From contig NZ_WJII01000006.1 in assembly GCF_009649635.1 (NCBI RefSeq), positions 1-64,000 on the forward strand: a DNA stretch of 64,000 nt, read 5' to 3'. Shown here piece by piece: positions 43,156-52,279 of the stretch. The position numbers and the translations under genes are program-made. Position 1 is the first letter of the stretch; each line of letters begins with the position of its first letter. Under the pieces are notes generated by a model that searched no databases, was not told where the DNA came from, and saw only the letters and a program-made list of their open reading frames with translations. Source of the stretch: Microbacterium sp. SYP-A9085. GTDB lineage: Bacteria; Actinomycetota; Actinomycetes; Actinomycetales; Microbacteriaceae.

Positions 43156-43246
43156 GGCTCCTCCTCGGATCCGATCCGTGCGGAATGCCGCTCTGAATCC
43201 AGGGTGCACCCTCGTCGGGCGCCGCGAAAGGGGACTCCGCGCGCGG

Positions 43247-44722
43247 CTATCCGGCCAGTGCTGCCACCGGTGGCACTCGGGTTGCGAGCCGCGTGGGCGC
43301 CCCCGCCGCCACGAGCGTGAGCAGCGCCGTAACGCCCACGATCCCGACCACGATCGGCACGGGGATCGCCGGCCACACCAGGCCCGCCTTGCCGTGGTTC
43401 GGATCGGCGGCGACCGCGCCGAGCACCGACTGCGCCCCCGCCCACCCGTATCCGATGCCGAGGACGACGCCGACGGCGACCGCCGTCACGGTGATGTGCG
43501 CGGCCTCCAGGAGCACGAGGCCGCGGACCTGTCGCGTCGCCAGTCCGAGTGCGCGCAGCAGCCCCAGTTCACAGCGGCGCTGGACGACGCCGAGCGTGAG
43601 CAGGTTCACCAGCCCCACCGCGGCGATCACCGCCGAGACCCCCATCAGGCCCATCATGACACCGGCGACCGTGTCCAGCACGGCCGTCAGCTCGTCCGGC
43701 AGACGACCGCCCGCGGCGGCCGTCATCACCGCCTTCGTCGACTCCATCGCGACCGCGAGCATCGTCACCAGCGTCACGCCGATCACGACGCCGATCGCCA
43801 TCCGGCTGGACCGCTCCGGATAGCGCAGCGCGTTCTCGGCGGCCAGCCGTGCCACCGTACCGCGACCGAACGCCCGGCCCACCAGGCGCAGCGCCGGCGG
43901 CATCACGAGCGTCGCGCCGAGCACGACCCCGGTGAACGACAGGATGCCGCCGAAGAACGCCACGGCGACGCCCATCGGCGAGATGAGCCCGATCACGATC
44001 CCCCCGGCCAGCAGCACGGCGCCGGCGACGCCCAGCGCCACGGCGGTGGCGGTGCGGCCGCTCCGCCGCGGCGACCGCTCGCCGCCCGCCTCCACCGAGG
44101 CGCCCAGCGCCTGCAGCGGCGTGACACCGAGCACCCGCCGCGACCCCGCCCACGCCGCCGCCCACGTCGTCAGCGTGACGACGACCGCCGGCACGAGCAG
44201 CACCGGCCGGACCACCGCGACATCGACGTCCGGGACACCGAGCGCACGCCCCGCCACCTGGATGCCGAGCGCGGCCAGAGCGGTCCCCGTCACAAGGCCC
44301 GCGGTCGCCCCGACACCGCCGGCGACCAGGCCCTGCCGCGCGACGCGCGCGCGCTGCGCGCCCGCCGACGCCCCGATCAGCCGCATCAGCGCGATGTGTC
44401 GGGTACGCCCGGCCACAACGGTCGCGAACGTGTTCGCCGTCACTATCGCCGCGACGTAGACCGCCACGCCGACGAGCACGACCGTGAGCACCCCGAGGAC
44501 CACAGCGAGCGTCCTGCTGTCGCCGAGATAGCGGTCCGCCCGCAGGATCGCGGCGATGTACCCGGTCGCCGTCAGCAGGATCACGCCGAACGCGGTCGAG
44601 ATCCCGGCGACGAGGATGCTGGCACCGATCCCCCGCTCGCCGCTGGTCCCCTCCCCCCTTCTGGACCATCCGTGCTCGCGGAGCGCACGACGCTGTCCCC
44701 GGCTCGTCCGCGCCGCGCTCAC
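43247..44722 (-). CDS. FtsX/MacB-type ABC transporter permease
   Basis: The 491-residue protein has about eight transmembrane segments in two FtsX-like halves (about 35-185 and 320-490). Its first helix starts near residue 35. No large periplasmic domain is apparent. The GTG start overlaps the ATPase stop by 4 bases (GTGA), so the subunits are coupled. Such exporters handle lipoproteins, peptides or antibiotics; the substrate is unknown. The stop codon TAG is unusual in this GC-rich window and lies inside the recurring GATAG motif. Confidence 0.88.
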   Translation of the reverse strand: MSAARTSRGQRRALREHGWSRRGEGTSGERGIGASILVAGISTAFGVILLTATGYIAAILRADRYLGDSRTLAVVLGVLTVVLVGVAVYVAAIVTANTFATVVAGRTRHIALMRLIGASAGAQRARVARQGLVAGGVGATAGLVTGTALAALGIQVAGRALGVPDVDVAVVRPVLLVPAVVVTLTTWAAAWAGSRRVLGVTPLQALGASVEAGGERSPRRSGRTATAVALGVAGAVLLAGGIVIGLISPMGVAVAFFGGILSFTGVVLGATLVMPPALRLVGRAFGRGTVARLAAENALRYPERSSRMAIGVVIGVTLVTMLAVAMESTKAVMTAAAGGRLPDELTAVLDTVAGVMMGLMGVSAVIAAVGLVNLLTLGVVQRRCELGLLRALGLATRQVRGLVLLEAAHITVTAVAVGVVLGIGYGWAGAQSVLGAVAADPNHGKAGLVWPAIPVPIVVGIVGVTALLTLVAAGAPTRLATRVPPVAALAG

Positions 44723-45486
44723 GCGGACACCCCGAGCTCCGCGGCGAGCATGAAGGACGAGATCTCCTGGGCGCTCTGCCGCGGCGTGTCGGCGACGATC
44801 CTGCCGTCGCCGAGGAACAGGACGCGATCGGCGTGCGCGGCGGCGACCGGGTCGTGCGTCACCATCGCTATCGACTGCCCGTGCTCCGCGCTGGCCGCGC
44901 GCAGCAGTGCGAGGACCTCGCGGCCCGAGCGCGAGTCGAGGTTGCCGGTCGGCTCATCGGCGAACACGAGATCCGGGGCGGTGGCCAGCGCCCGCGCGAT
45001 CGCCACGCGCTGCTGCTGTCCGCCGGAGAGCTCGTGCGGACGGTGCCGCAGCCGGGCGGTGAGGCCCAGGCCTTCGACGAGCCGCTCGATCCGGGCCCGC
45101 TCCAGCGCCGACGGCCGCCGCCCGTCGAGGTCGAACGGCAGCAGGATGTTGCCGATGGCATCCAGCGTGGGCACCAGGTTGAACGACTGGAAGACGAAGC
45201 CGACCCGGCGTCGCCGCAGGATCGTGAGCTCGCGGTCGGCCGCCCCGGTGATCTCGGTGTCGCCGATCCACACGCGTCCCGCGGTGGGGACGTCCAGGCC
45301 CGCCATGATGTGCATGAGCGTGGACTTGCCGGAACCGGACGGCCCCATGATCGCGGTGAACTCCCCGCGCCGGATGCCGACGGTGACGTCGTCCAGGGCC
45401 CGCACCTGCCCCACCCCGGCGCCGTACGTCTTGTGCAGCCGGTCCACGCGCGCGGCCAGCCCTGATTCGGTCGATGTGATCTGCAT
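44719..45486 (-). CDS. MacB-type ABC transporter ATPase
   Basis: The 255-residue ATPase has Walker A (MGPSGSGKSTLMHI), Q-loop (VFQSFNLVPTLD), signature LSGGQQQRVAIARAL, Walker B (DLVFADEPTGNLDS) and the H-loop VTHD. This matches the LolD/MacB class that pairs with FtsX-like permeases, here encoded directly downstream. TAGCGT lies 7 bases upstream of the ATG at 45486, which suggests a leaderless operon mRNA. Confidence 0.95.
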   Translation of the reverse strand: MQITSTESGLAARVDRLHKTYGAGVGQVRALDDVTVGIRRGEFTAIMGPSGSGKSTLMHIMAGLDVPTAGRVWIGDTEITGAADRELTILRRRRVGFVFQSFNLVPTLDAIGNILLPFDLDGRRPSALERARIERLVEGLGLTARLRHRPHELSGGQQQRVAIARALATAPDLVFADEPTGNLDSRSGREVLALLRAASAEHGQSIAMVTHDPVAAAHADRVLFLGDGRIVADTPRQSAQEISSFMLAAELGVSA

Positions 45487-45493
45487 GCCAATG

Positions 45494-45499
45494 ACGCTA
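45494..45499 (-). promoter_or_regulatory. -10 element for a leaderless ABC-transporter mRNA
   Basis: TAGCGT on the minus strand, with 7 bases to the ATG at 45486. The same hexamer and spacing occur before the sensor kinase at 52214. Confidence 0.45.
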
Positions 45500-45636
45500 C
45501 GGAGGGCGCGTCCACGTCCACATCGGCCTGGAGTCGGCATCCGCCTACATCGCAGGGATGATCGTCGGCCGTTTCACCGCGGTCTCCGCGTGCCGCGCAG
45601 CCTGATAATCTGCGATGCAGGGACAGAGGTGATGTC

Positions 45637-46131
45637 ATGGCTTCACGATCGGAGTCGGCTGCGGGTATCACAGCCGGTCAGGTGATGACCGTACCCGTGA
45701 TCACGGTCGGCCCGGACGCCACGGTGGCTCACGTCGCCGAGACGCTGACATCCGCGCGCATCAGCGCGGTGCCGGTGGTGGATGCCTCCGGCACCGTGCT
45801 CGGTCTGGTCAGTGAGCTCGATCTGCTTGCGCGCACCGGCCGCACGGCGCGGGACGTGATGACCACGGCGGTGATCAGCGTCACGACCGACACCGACATC
45901 GAGCAGGTGCGACGGATCCTCGTGGGTTCGCAGATCCGCCGTGTCCCGGTGATCTCTTCCGGCCGGCTGGTCGGGATCCTCAGCCGGCACGACCTGGTCG
46001 GCCGGATGGTGGAATGGGCGTGCGGCGTCTGCGGCGAAACCGTCCGCGGCGCGCACCCGCCGCTGGTGTGCCCGAAATGCGGGGGAAGCGAGGACCGGTT
46101 CGCGCTGCAGGAGCAGCCACCCGGACCGTGA
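45637..46131 (+). CDS. CBS-pair protein with C-terminal rubredoxin-like metal site
   Basis: The 164-residue protein has two CBS motifs (about 10-65 and 70-122), which usually bind adenosyl nucleotides. The tail EWACGVCGETVRGAHPPLVC then CPKCG resembles the rubredoxin-like domain of rubrerythrins, with four metal-ligand cysteines (129, 132, 145, 148). The tail could bind iron and sense redox state, or zinc. GAGGTG precedes the ATG, and a -10-like TAATCT lies at 45606-45611. It is 48 bases upstream of pdhA on the same strand, so coupling of energy or redox state to pyruvate dehydrogenase is a reasonable guess. Confidence 0.85.
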   Translation: MASRSESAAGITAGQVMTVPVITVGPDATVAHVAETLTSARISAVPVVDASGTVLGLVSELDLLARTGRTARDVMTTAVISVTTDTDIEQVRRILVGSQIRRVPVISSGRLVGILSRHDLVGRMVEWACGVCGETVRGAHPPLVCPKCGGSEDRFALQEQPPGP

Positions 46132-46179
46132 CGAAGCACGCGGTCACAAGCCGCGTTGTTCGGTGAGAGGGATTCATAC

Positions 46180-47472
46180 ATGGCCGGACGAACGCAGGAT
46201 CCGCAGGGCAACAAGGTCGCCACCGGCGGCAGCGTGCCCGCGGACGACGCGAAGACGTCGACACGAACGAAGAAGGCACCCGCACGATCTGCGGGTGCTC
46301 GGGCGAAGAAGGGCGACACGACGGCGACCGCACCCGCGGAGCGCCGATCGCGCGGCAGCGGGGCGAAGACCGCGCCCGCCGCGGCGAAGGGCGCGTCCTC
46401 GCAGCCGGACGCGCAGACCCGCATCGGGTACTACCGCGAGATGGTGCTGATCCGCGAGTTCGAGCAGCGCGCCGGGGAGATGTACACCCGTGCGAAGATC
46501 GGCGGGTACTGCCACCTCAACCTCGGCGAGGAGCCGACGGTCGTGGGACTGATGGCGGCGCTGCGCGAGAAGGACTACCTCTTCACGAACTACCGCGACC
46601 ACGGGTACGCCCTGGCGCGGGGCCTGGGCACCGACCGGGTGATGGCGGAGCTGTTCGGTCGCGAAGGCGGCGTCTCGAAGGGCCTGGGCGGCTCGATGCA
46701 CATGTTCGACGCCGAGAAGCGGATGCTGGGCGGCTACGGGATCGTCGGTGGCCAGCTGCCCCCCGCCACCGGCGCCGCGCTCGCCCTCACGTACCGCGGC
46801 AAGCCCGGACCCGATGCCGAAGCCGTGATGTGCCAGATGGGCGACGGGACGACGAACATCGGCGCGTTCCACGAGTCGCTGAACATCGCAGCGATCTGGA
46901 ATCTGCCGATCGTGTACGTGATCATCAACAACGGTCTCGGCATGGCCACCACGGTGGAGAGTGCGTCCGGCGAGCCGGAGCTGTACAAGCGCGGATGTGC
47001 GTACCGGATCGAAGGCCGCCGCGTCGACGGCGACGACCCCGCGGTCGTCCGTCGGGCCGCCGAGGAGATGCTGGCCACCGCGCGCGAGCAGCGCCGCCCC
47101 GGCATCCTCGAGGTGATGTCGCACCGGCTGCGCGGCCACTCGGTCGTGGACCCGGCCCGCTACCGCAGCAAGGACGAGGTCGCCGAACTGAAGAGGCTCG
47201 ATCCGCTGCCCGCCTACCGCGAGCAGCTGATCGCCGACGGCATCCTGGACCAGAAGCAGGCCGAGCAGATCGAGGCCGACGCGGTCACCGAGGTCGCGAA
47301 CGCGATAGCGTTCGCCGACGCGAGCCCGGAGCCCGGCCCCGAGAAGCTGTTCGACTACACGTACGCGACCGACGTGCCCAACGCGCCGCGGCTGATGCCC
47401 GGCGATCCGGTGCTGCCGGCCGGCTGGGACAGCGCCGACGCAGACAATGCCTATGCAGGAAGTGAGGCATGA
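46180..47472 (+). CDS. pdhA: Pyruvate dehydrogenase E1 component, alpha subunit
   Basis: The 430-residue protein is the thiamine-diphosphate E1-alpha of a 2-oxoacid dehydrogenase. The TPP motif starts at GDGTTNIGAFHES (about 221) and ends at VIINN. KGLGGSMHMFDAEKRMLGGYGIVGGQ and the phospho-loop-like RLRGHSVVDPARYR are present. Sequence and gene order favour pyruvate over branched-chain substrates, but acetoin is not excluded. Residues 1-78 form an unusual Lys/Arg/Ala/Thr-rich disordered extension absent from standard E1-alpha. The ATG at 46180 follows GAGAGG. It overlaps pdhB by 4 bases. Confidence 0.92.
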   Translation: MAGRTQDPQGNKVATGGSVPADDAKTSTRTKKAPARSAGARAKKGDTTATAPAERRSRGSGAKTAPAAAKGASSQPDAQTRIGYYREMVLIREFEQRAGEMYTRAKIGGYCHLNLGEEPTVVGLMAALREKDYLFTNYRDHGYALARGLGTDRVMAELFGREGGVSKGLGGSMHMFDAEKRMLGGYGIVGGQLPPATGAALALTYRGKPGPDAEAVMCQMGDGTTNIGAFHESLNIAAIWNLPIVYVIINNGLGMATTVESASGEPELYKRGCAYRIEGRRVDGDDPAVVRRAAEEMLATAREQRRPGILEVMSHRLRGHSVVDPARYRSKDEVAELKRLDPLPAYREQLIADGILDQKQAEQIEADAVTEVANAIAFADASPEPGPEKLFDYTYATDVPNAPRLMPGDPVLPAGWDSADADNAYAGSEA

Positions 47473-48485
47473 CGGCGATGGCCGACAACGCCCAGAACGA
47501 GATCACGTATCGTCAGGCGCTGCACGACGCCCTCCGCGAGGAGATGACGCGCGATGAGAGCGTGATCCTCCTCGGTGAGGAGATCGGCATCTTCGAGGGG
47601 TCCTACAAGATCACCGCCGGCCTGCTCAAGGAGTTCGGACCCGAGCGCGTCCGCGACACGCCCATCGCGGAGGAGGGGTTCGTCGGCGCTGCGATCGGCG
47701 CCGCGATGCTCGGGATGCGTCCGGTGGTCGAGATCATGACGATCAACTTCTCCCTCATCGCGATCGACCAGATCGTCAATCACGCCGCGAAGATCTACGG
47801 CATGTTCGGCGGGCAGACGGCGGTGCCGATGGTGATCCGCACGCCCGGGGGCGGCGGCCAGCAGCTCGCGGCCACGCACTCGCAGAACCTCGAAGTCTGG
47901 TACGCGCACATCCCCGGTCTGAAGGTGCTCGCCCCGTCGACCCCCGCGGACGCGAAGGCGATGCTCACCGCCGCCATCCGCGACAACGACCCGGTGCTGC
48001 TGCTGGAGAACCTGTCGCTGTACAACACGAAGGGCCCGGTGCCCGCCGGCGAGCAGGTCGCGGAGTTCGGCCGTGCGAAGGTCACCGTCCCCGGCACCGA
48101 TGTCACGGTGATCGGCTACTCGCGCTCGGCGGTGATAGCGAAGGACGTCGCCCAGCGGATGGCCGAGCAGGGCGTGTCGGTCGAGGTCGTGGACCTGTGC
48201 AGCCTGCGGCCGCTGGACCGCGAGACCATCTGCCGCTCGGCGCGCAAGACCGGCCGCGCGGTGGTGCTCGAGGACGACTGGCTCACCTACGGGGTCGGCG
48301 CGGAGATCGCCGCGACCATCCAGGAGGGCGCGTTCGACTACCTCGACGCTCCGGTGCGGCGGGTCGCCGCCGCCGAGGTGCCGCTGCCGTATGCGAAGTC
48401 GCTGGAGAAGATCGCCCTGCCCGATGCGGACGCACTCATCCGTGTCATCAACGAACAGCTGGATGCGACGCGCTTCGCGCGCTAG
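47469..48485 (+). CDS. pdhB: Pyruvate dehydrogenase E1 component, beta subunit
   Basis: The 338-residue protein is the transketolase-like E1-beta. ITYRQALHDALREEMTRDES, LLGEEIGIFEGSYKITAGLL, DTPIAEEGFVGAAIGAAM and GGGQQLAATHSQNLE are diagnostic. It completes the alpha2-beta2 decarboxylase and transfers the acetyl group to lipoyl-E2. The start overlaps the pdhA stop (ATGA), and pdhC follows after 11 bases. Confidence 0.96.
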   Translation: MTAMADNAQNEITYRQALHDALREEMTRDESVILLGEEIGIFEGSYKITAGLLKEFGPERVRDTPIAEEGFVGAAIGAAMLGMRPVVEIMTINFSLIAIDQIVNHAAKIYGMFGGQTAVPMVIRTPGGGGQQLAATHSQNLEVWYAHIPGLKVLAPSTPADAKAMLTAAIRDNDPVLLLENLSLYNTKGPVPAGEQVAEFGRAKVTVPGTDVTVIGYSRSAVIAKDVAQRMAEQGVSVEVVDLCSLRPLDRETICRSARKTGRAVVLEDDWLTYGVGAEIAATIQEGAFDYLDAPVRRVAAAEVPLPYAKSLEKIALPDADALIRVINEQLDATRFAR

Positions 48486-48496
48486 GAGGGAACGCG

Positions 48497-49864
48497 ATGC
48501 CTGAAGTGTTCATGCCGCGACTGTCCGACACGATGACCGAGGGCGCCATCGCCCAGTGGCTCAAGGCCGAGGGGGACACGGTCGCGCGCGGCGACGTGCT
48601 CGCCGAGATCGAGACCGACAAGGCGGTGATGGACCTCGAGGCGTACGAGAGCGGTGTGCTCGAGAAGATCCTCGTGCAGCCGGGCGAGAACGTCGCGATC
48701 GGGGCGGCCATCGCCGTGATCGGCGCCGGGTCCGGGTCGTCGGGCGGGTCGGATGCCGGGGATGCCGCGGCCGCGCCGGAGACCGCCGGCGGCGCATCGC
48801 AGGCCGACACCGGCCAGGAGCCGCCGGCCGCGCGTGCCGACGCGTCGGCGGAGGACGCCGAACCGGCCGCCGCGCCGAAGGGCGAGGATGCGCCGAAGGC
48901 CGAGGCGGAGACACCGGCCGACGCGTCCCAGGCGCCCGCGTCGTCCGGGTCGAAGGTCAAGGCGACCCCGCTCGTGCGCTCGCTCGCGCGCAGCCACGGC
49001 ATCGATCTCGGCACCGTGCATGGCACGGGCCCGGGCGGCCGGATCATCCGCGCCGACCTCGAGCAGCTCCTCACCGCGGGAAAGCCGGCCGCGCAGCCGG
49101 CGGCCGCGGCATCCGTCCCCACCGCACCGGAGCCGCAGTCGGCCCCGGGCGCGGCGGCGCCGGTCGGCGCGCCGCAGGAGGACGACGAGCGCGTGCCGCT
49201 GTCGCAGATCCGCAAGGTCACCGCACGTCGGCTCACCGAGGCGGCACTCGTGCCGGTGTTCCAGCTCACGACCGTGCTGGATGCCTCGCGGCTGACCGAG
49301 GTGCGCCGGAACATCAACACGAGCCTCGCCGACTCCGGCGTGAAGGTCAGCGTGAACGACCTCGTCGTGCGCGCGGTGGCCGTCGCCCTGGCCGCCCACC
49401 CGGAGGTGAACGCCTCGTTCGGCGGCGACGCCATCCTGCGCCACAAGCACGTGAACGTGGGAGTCGCGGTCGCGCTGGAAGACGGCCTCGTGGTCCCGGT
49501 GATCAAGGACGCCGACCGCAAGTCGATCACGGCGATCGGCGCCGAGGTGAAGGACCTGGCCGCCCGCGCCCGTGCCGGGCGGCTCAAGCTCGACGAGATG
49601 ACCGGCGGCACGTTCTCGGTGTCGAACCTGGGCATGTTCGGCATCGACGCTTTCACCGCGGTGATAAACCCGCCCGAGGCCGCGATCCTCGCGGTGGGGG
49701 CGACCGTGGACGAGCCGGTGGTCGTGGACGGGCAGGTGCAGGTGCGTCCCCGCACGCGGCTGACGCTGACGGTGGACCACCGCGTGCTGGACGGCGCTGC
49801 CGCGGCCGCGTTCCTGCGCGATCTCACGAACCTGCTGACCGAGCCGCTGCGGATCCTGGTGTGA
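48497..49864 (+). CDS. pdhC: Dihydrolipoamide acetyltransferase, E2
   Basis: The 455-residue E2 has one lipoyl domain (1-78, lipoyl-lysine K42 in ETDKAVMD). Ala/Pro/Glu-rich linkers and a peripheral subunit-binding domain (about 155-195: PLVRSLARSHGIDL, GTGPGGRI) follow. The C-terminal catalytic domain carries DHRVLDG (His428, Asp432). The ATG follows AGGAGGG. No E3 (lipoamide dehydrogenase) gene is nearby, so E3 must be encoded elsewhere. The gene overlaps the next membrane-protein gene by 4 bases. Confidence 0.95.
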   Translation: MPEVFMPRLSDTMTEGAIAQWLKAEGDTVARGDVLAEIETDKAVMDLEAYESGVLEKILVQPGENVAIGAAIAVIGAGSGSSGGSDAGDAAAAPETAGGASQADTGQEPPAARADASAEDAEPAAAPKGEDAPKAEAETPADASQAPASSGSKVKATPLVRSLARSHGIDLGTVHGTGPGGRIIRADLEQLLTAGKPAAQPAAAASVPTAPEPQSAPGAAAPVGAPQEDDERVPLSQIRKVTARRLTEAALVPVFQLTTVLDASRLTEVRRNINTSLADSGVKVSVNDLVVRAVAVALAAHPEVNASFGGDAILRHKHVNVGVAVALEDGLVVPVIKDADRKSITAIGAEVKDLAARARAGRLKLDEMTGGTFSVSNLGMFGIDAFTAVINPPEAAILAVGATVDEPVVVDGQVQVRPRTRLTLTVDHRVLDGAAAAAFLRDLTNLLTEPLRILV

Positions 49865-50337
49865 TCACCGTGAGTGCGGGAGCGTCCGGCGTCGTCCGCC
49901 GGGCGCTCCCGTTCTTCGTCGCCGCGCTCGTGTGCGTGGTCGCCGGCGGGCTGCTGGCCGCCGCGACCGCCTACGTCACGACGCAGAAGACAGCGTGGGC
50001 GACCGCGTACCTCGTGCTCGTGGGCGGCATCGCGCAGGCCGGACTCGGCGCCGCGCTGAGCGGGCTCGCCCAGCGCCCGAGCGTCCGGCTCGCGTGGGTG
50101 GTGTTCGTGCTGTTCAACGCCGGCAACGTCGGCGTGCTCACCGGACAGCTGACCGGGCTCGTCGCGATGACCCTCGTCGGCGGGGCGGTGCTGGTGGCCG
50201 CGCTCGTCGTGGTCATCGTCGCGACGCGGCGCGGTGTGCCCGCGCACCCGGTGCTGGTGTGGGGATTCCGGGTGCTCGTGGTGGTGCTGGCCGTCAGCAT
50301 CCCGACCGGGCTCCTGCTGGCGCTGTTCGGCCGCTGA
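49861..50337 (+). CDS. Small membrane protein coupled to pdhC
   Basis: The 158-residue protein begins at GTG, overlapping the pdhC stop (GTGA). Four transmembrane helices are apparent, at about 17-40, 45-65, 75-120 and 130-155. No family is recognised. It resembles small integral membrane proteins common in Microbacteriaceae. Coupling to pdhC shows co-expression and does not prove a role in pyruvate metabolism. Confidence 0.75.
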   Translation: MITVSAGASGVVRRALPFFVAALVCVVAGGLLAAATAYVTTQKTAWATAYLVLVGGIAQAGLGAALSGLAQRPSVRLAWVVFVLFNAGNVGVLTGQLTGLVAMTLVGGAVLVAALVVVIVATRRGVPAHPVLVWGFRVLVVVLAVSIPTGLLLALFGR

Positions 50338-50343
50338 CGCCGG

Positions 50344-51003
50344 CTACCGCCGCCGGCCGGACCCGGACTCCAGCCCGTGCTCGAACGCGAACACCACCAG
50401 CTGCACGCGGTCCCGCAGCGCGAGCTTGGCAAGGATCCGGCTGATGTGTGTCTTCACGGTTGCCTCGGACAGGAATTCGCGCGCGGCTATCTCCGCGTTC
50501 GACAGTCCGCGGGCCGCGAGGGCGAAGATCTCCCGTTCCCGGTCGGTGAGCCGGCGGTAGGCGTCCGGGACCGCAGCGGGGGCGGCATCCGTCGCCTGCG
50601 TGAAGAGGTCACGCGTCGCGGATGCCGCGATCACCGCCGACCCGGCGTGCACCGTGCGGATAGCGGCGAGCAGGAACTCCGGGTCCGCGTCCTTCAGCAG
50701 GAATCCACTCGCGCCCTGCCGGATGGCGCGCGCGGCCGCCTCGTCCAGGTCGAACGTCGTCAGCATCACTATCCGCGGCGCGTCGGGGACCTGCAGCAGC
50801 TGGGCGGTGGCGGCGAGCCCGTCCATCACCGGCATCCGGATGTCCATCAGCACGACGTCCGGCGCGCTGCGCTGCACCACCTCGACGGCCTCGCGCCCGT
50901 CGGCGGCCTCCCCCACGACCTGCATGTCCGCCTGCGAGTCGATCACCATGCGGATGCCCGCACGGAACAGCGCCTGATCGTCGGCCAGCACGACCCGGAT
51001 CAT
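50344..51003 (-). CDS. NarL/LuxR-type response regulator
   Basis: The 219-residue regulator has a receiver domain (1-120) with acidic pair D8/D9, phospho-acceptor D54 in VLMDIRMP, and LTTF and K105 equivalents. A LuxR-type helix-turn-helix (about 150-212: LTDREREIFALAARGLSNAEIAA, ATVKTHISRILAKL) follows. Its start overlaps the sensor kinase stop by 4 bases, so the two form a system. The target genes are unknown. Confidence 0.95.
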   Translation of the reverse strand: MIRVVLADDQALFRAGIRMVIDSQADMQVVGEAADGREAVEVVQRSAPDVVLMDIRMPVMDGLAATAQLLQVPDAPRIVMLTTFDLDEAAARAIRQGASGFLLKDADPEFLLAAIRTVHAGSAVIAASATRDLFTQATDAAPAAVPDAYRRLTDREREIFALAARGLSNAEIAAREFLSEATVKTHISRILAKLALRDRVQLVVFAFEHGLESGSGRRR

Positions 51004-52214
51004 GCCGGCCCCGAGATGGGAATGCGCGCGCGCACGATGAACGACGCGCCTTGGGCGCCGGCATCCAGGGTCCCCCCGGTCAGGAGCGCGCGCTCGCGCA
51101 TCCCGATCAGGCCGTGACCGCGCGGCGCACCCCCGGGTTCGGTCGTCACGAAATGCGGGTTTTCCGGCTCGGAAGTCGCATTTTGCGACGACCGAACGGT
51201 GGCGCGGGCGGGCAGCGCGTTGCGCACGGAGAGCTCGACGCGGTCCGGATGCCACGCCAGCCGCAGATCGACCGGCGCGCCGGCGCCATGGCGCAGCGCG
51301 TTCGTGAGCGCCTCCTGCAGGATCCGGTACACCGCCAGCTGCACCGATGTCGGCGCGGCGACGCGGGGCGCGGGGGCGATGTCCACGCGCAGCGCGAGCC
51401 CGGCCGCGCGCACCTGCGCGAACAGGGTCTCCAGATCGGCCGCGGTCGGCTGGGGGCCGTCCTCCTGCCGGTGGCGCAGCTGCGCCAGCAGCACGCGGAC
51501 GTCCGCGAGGGCGGCGCGGGCGGTGGAGGCGATGGTGCCCAGCGCGGCATCCCGGGCCCGCGGATCGGCGCCGGCATAACGGGCACCGTCGGCCTGGGCG
51601 ATCACGACGGCGAGCGAGTGCGCGACGACGTCGTGCATGTCGCGGGCGATGCGCGTGCGCTCCTGCTCTGCGGCGGCGTCCGTCCGGGCGCGCTCCCGGG
51701 CGAGACGGTCGGCCCGGGCCCGCGCCGCGGTGCGGACCAGCGCCCCGGCCGTCCACGCCAGCAGCAGCGCGAACGTCGCGGCGATCAGCGCGGCCAGCGC
51801 CGCCGGGAGGGTCTCGACGGTGAGGGGGCCGGTGCTGAGGACCAGGTACACGTAGACCGTGGCGACCGCCGCCCCCACGAGCGCGGAGGAGAACCCCAGC
51901 CAGAACACCCGCCGCGACCCGTACGCGGCGGCGGTGTACAGGACGGCGAACACGGCGAGGTCCACGGCGCCGGGCGGACGGCCGAACGCCATCTGCAGCG
52001 CGGCGCCCGCCCATGCCAGCGCGAGCGCGAGCGGGGGCGACAGCCGCCGCACCGCGAACGCGCCGCCGAACACTATCGACAGCAGGGCCGCGACGGGGAC
52101 GTTGCCCGCGATGGCGACCCCGAGGGCGTGCTCGAGCGGCAGGGCGAGCAGGGCGAACGCGGCGGCGACGATCACATCGATGACGATCTGATACGTCGAC
52201 AGGGGCCGGAACAC
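51000..52214 (-). CDS. HisKA_3-type sensor histidine kinase
   Basis: The kinase has about five to six N-terminal membrane helices, a short coiled linker, and the dimerisation/phospho-acceptor helix ERTRIARDMHDVVAHSLAVV (His194). The ATPase domain includes the N-box LQEALTNALRHG and G-box GHGLIGMRERA. It resembles the sensor side of DesK/LiaS-like systems. I use GTG 52214 (404 residues), because TAGCGT lies 7 bases upstream, giving a leaderless mRNA. An in-frame ATG at 52250 would add 12 residues and has no good Shine-Dalgarno. Confidence 0.9.
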   Translation of the reverse strand: MFRPLSTYQIVIDVIVAAAFALLALPLEHALGVAIAGNVPVAALLSIVFGGAFAVRRLSPPLALALAWAGAALQMAFGRPPGAVDLAVFAVLYTAAAYGSRRVFWLGFSSALVGAAVATVYVYLVLSTGPLTVETLPAALAALIAATFALLLAWTAGALVRTAARARADRLARERARTDAAAEQERTRIARDMHDVVAHSLAVVIAQADGARYAGADPRARDAALGTIASTARAALADVRVLLAQLRHRQEDGPQPTAADLETLFAQVRAAGLALRVDIAPAPRVAAPTSVQLAVYRILQEALTNALRHGAGAPVDLRLAWHPDRVELSVRNALPARATVRSSQNATSEPENPHFVTTEPGGAPRGHGLIGMRERALLTGGTLDAGAQGASFIVRARIPISGPA

Positions 52215-52279
52215 GCCCTCCACGCTACGGGAGCCCGGCGCGCGCGGCATCCGCCGTCAGATGTACTCCGGACCCGTCC

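Noticed and set aside
45637..46131. IMP dehydrogenase fragment
   Set aside because: Only the CBS pair is shared. No catalytic barrel is present and the rubredoxin-like tail is complete, so it is an intact small protein.
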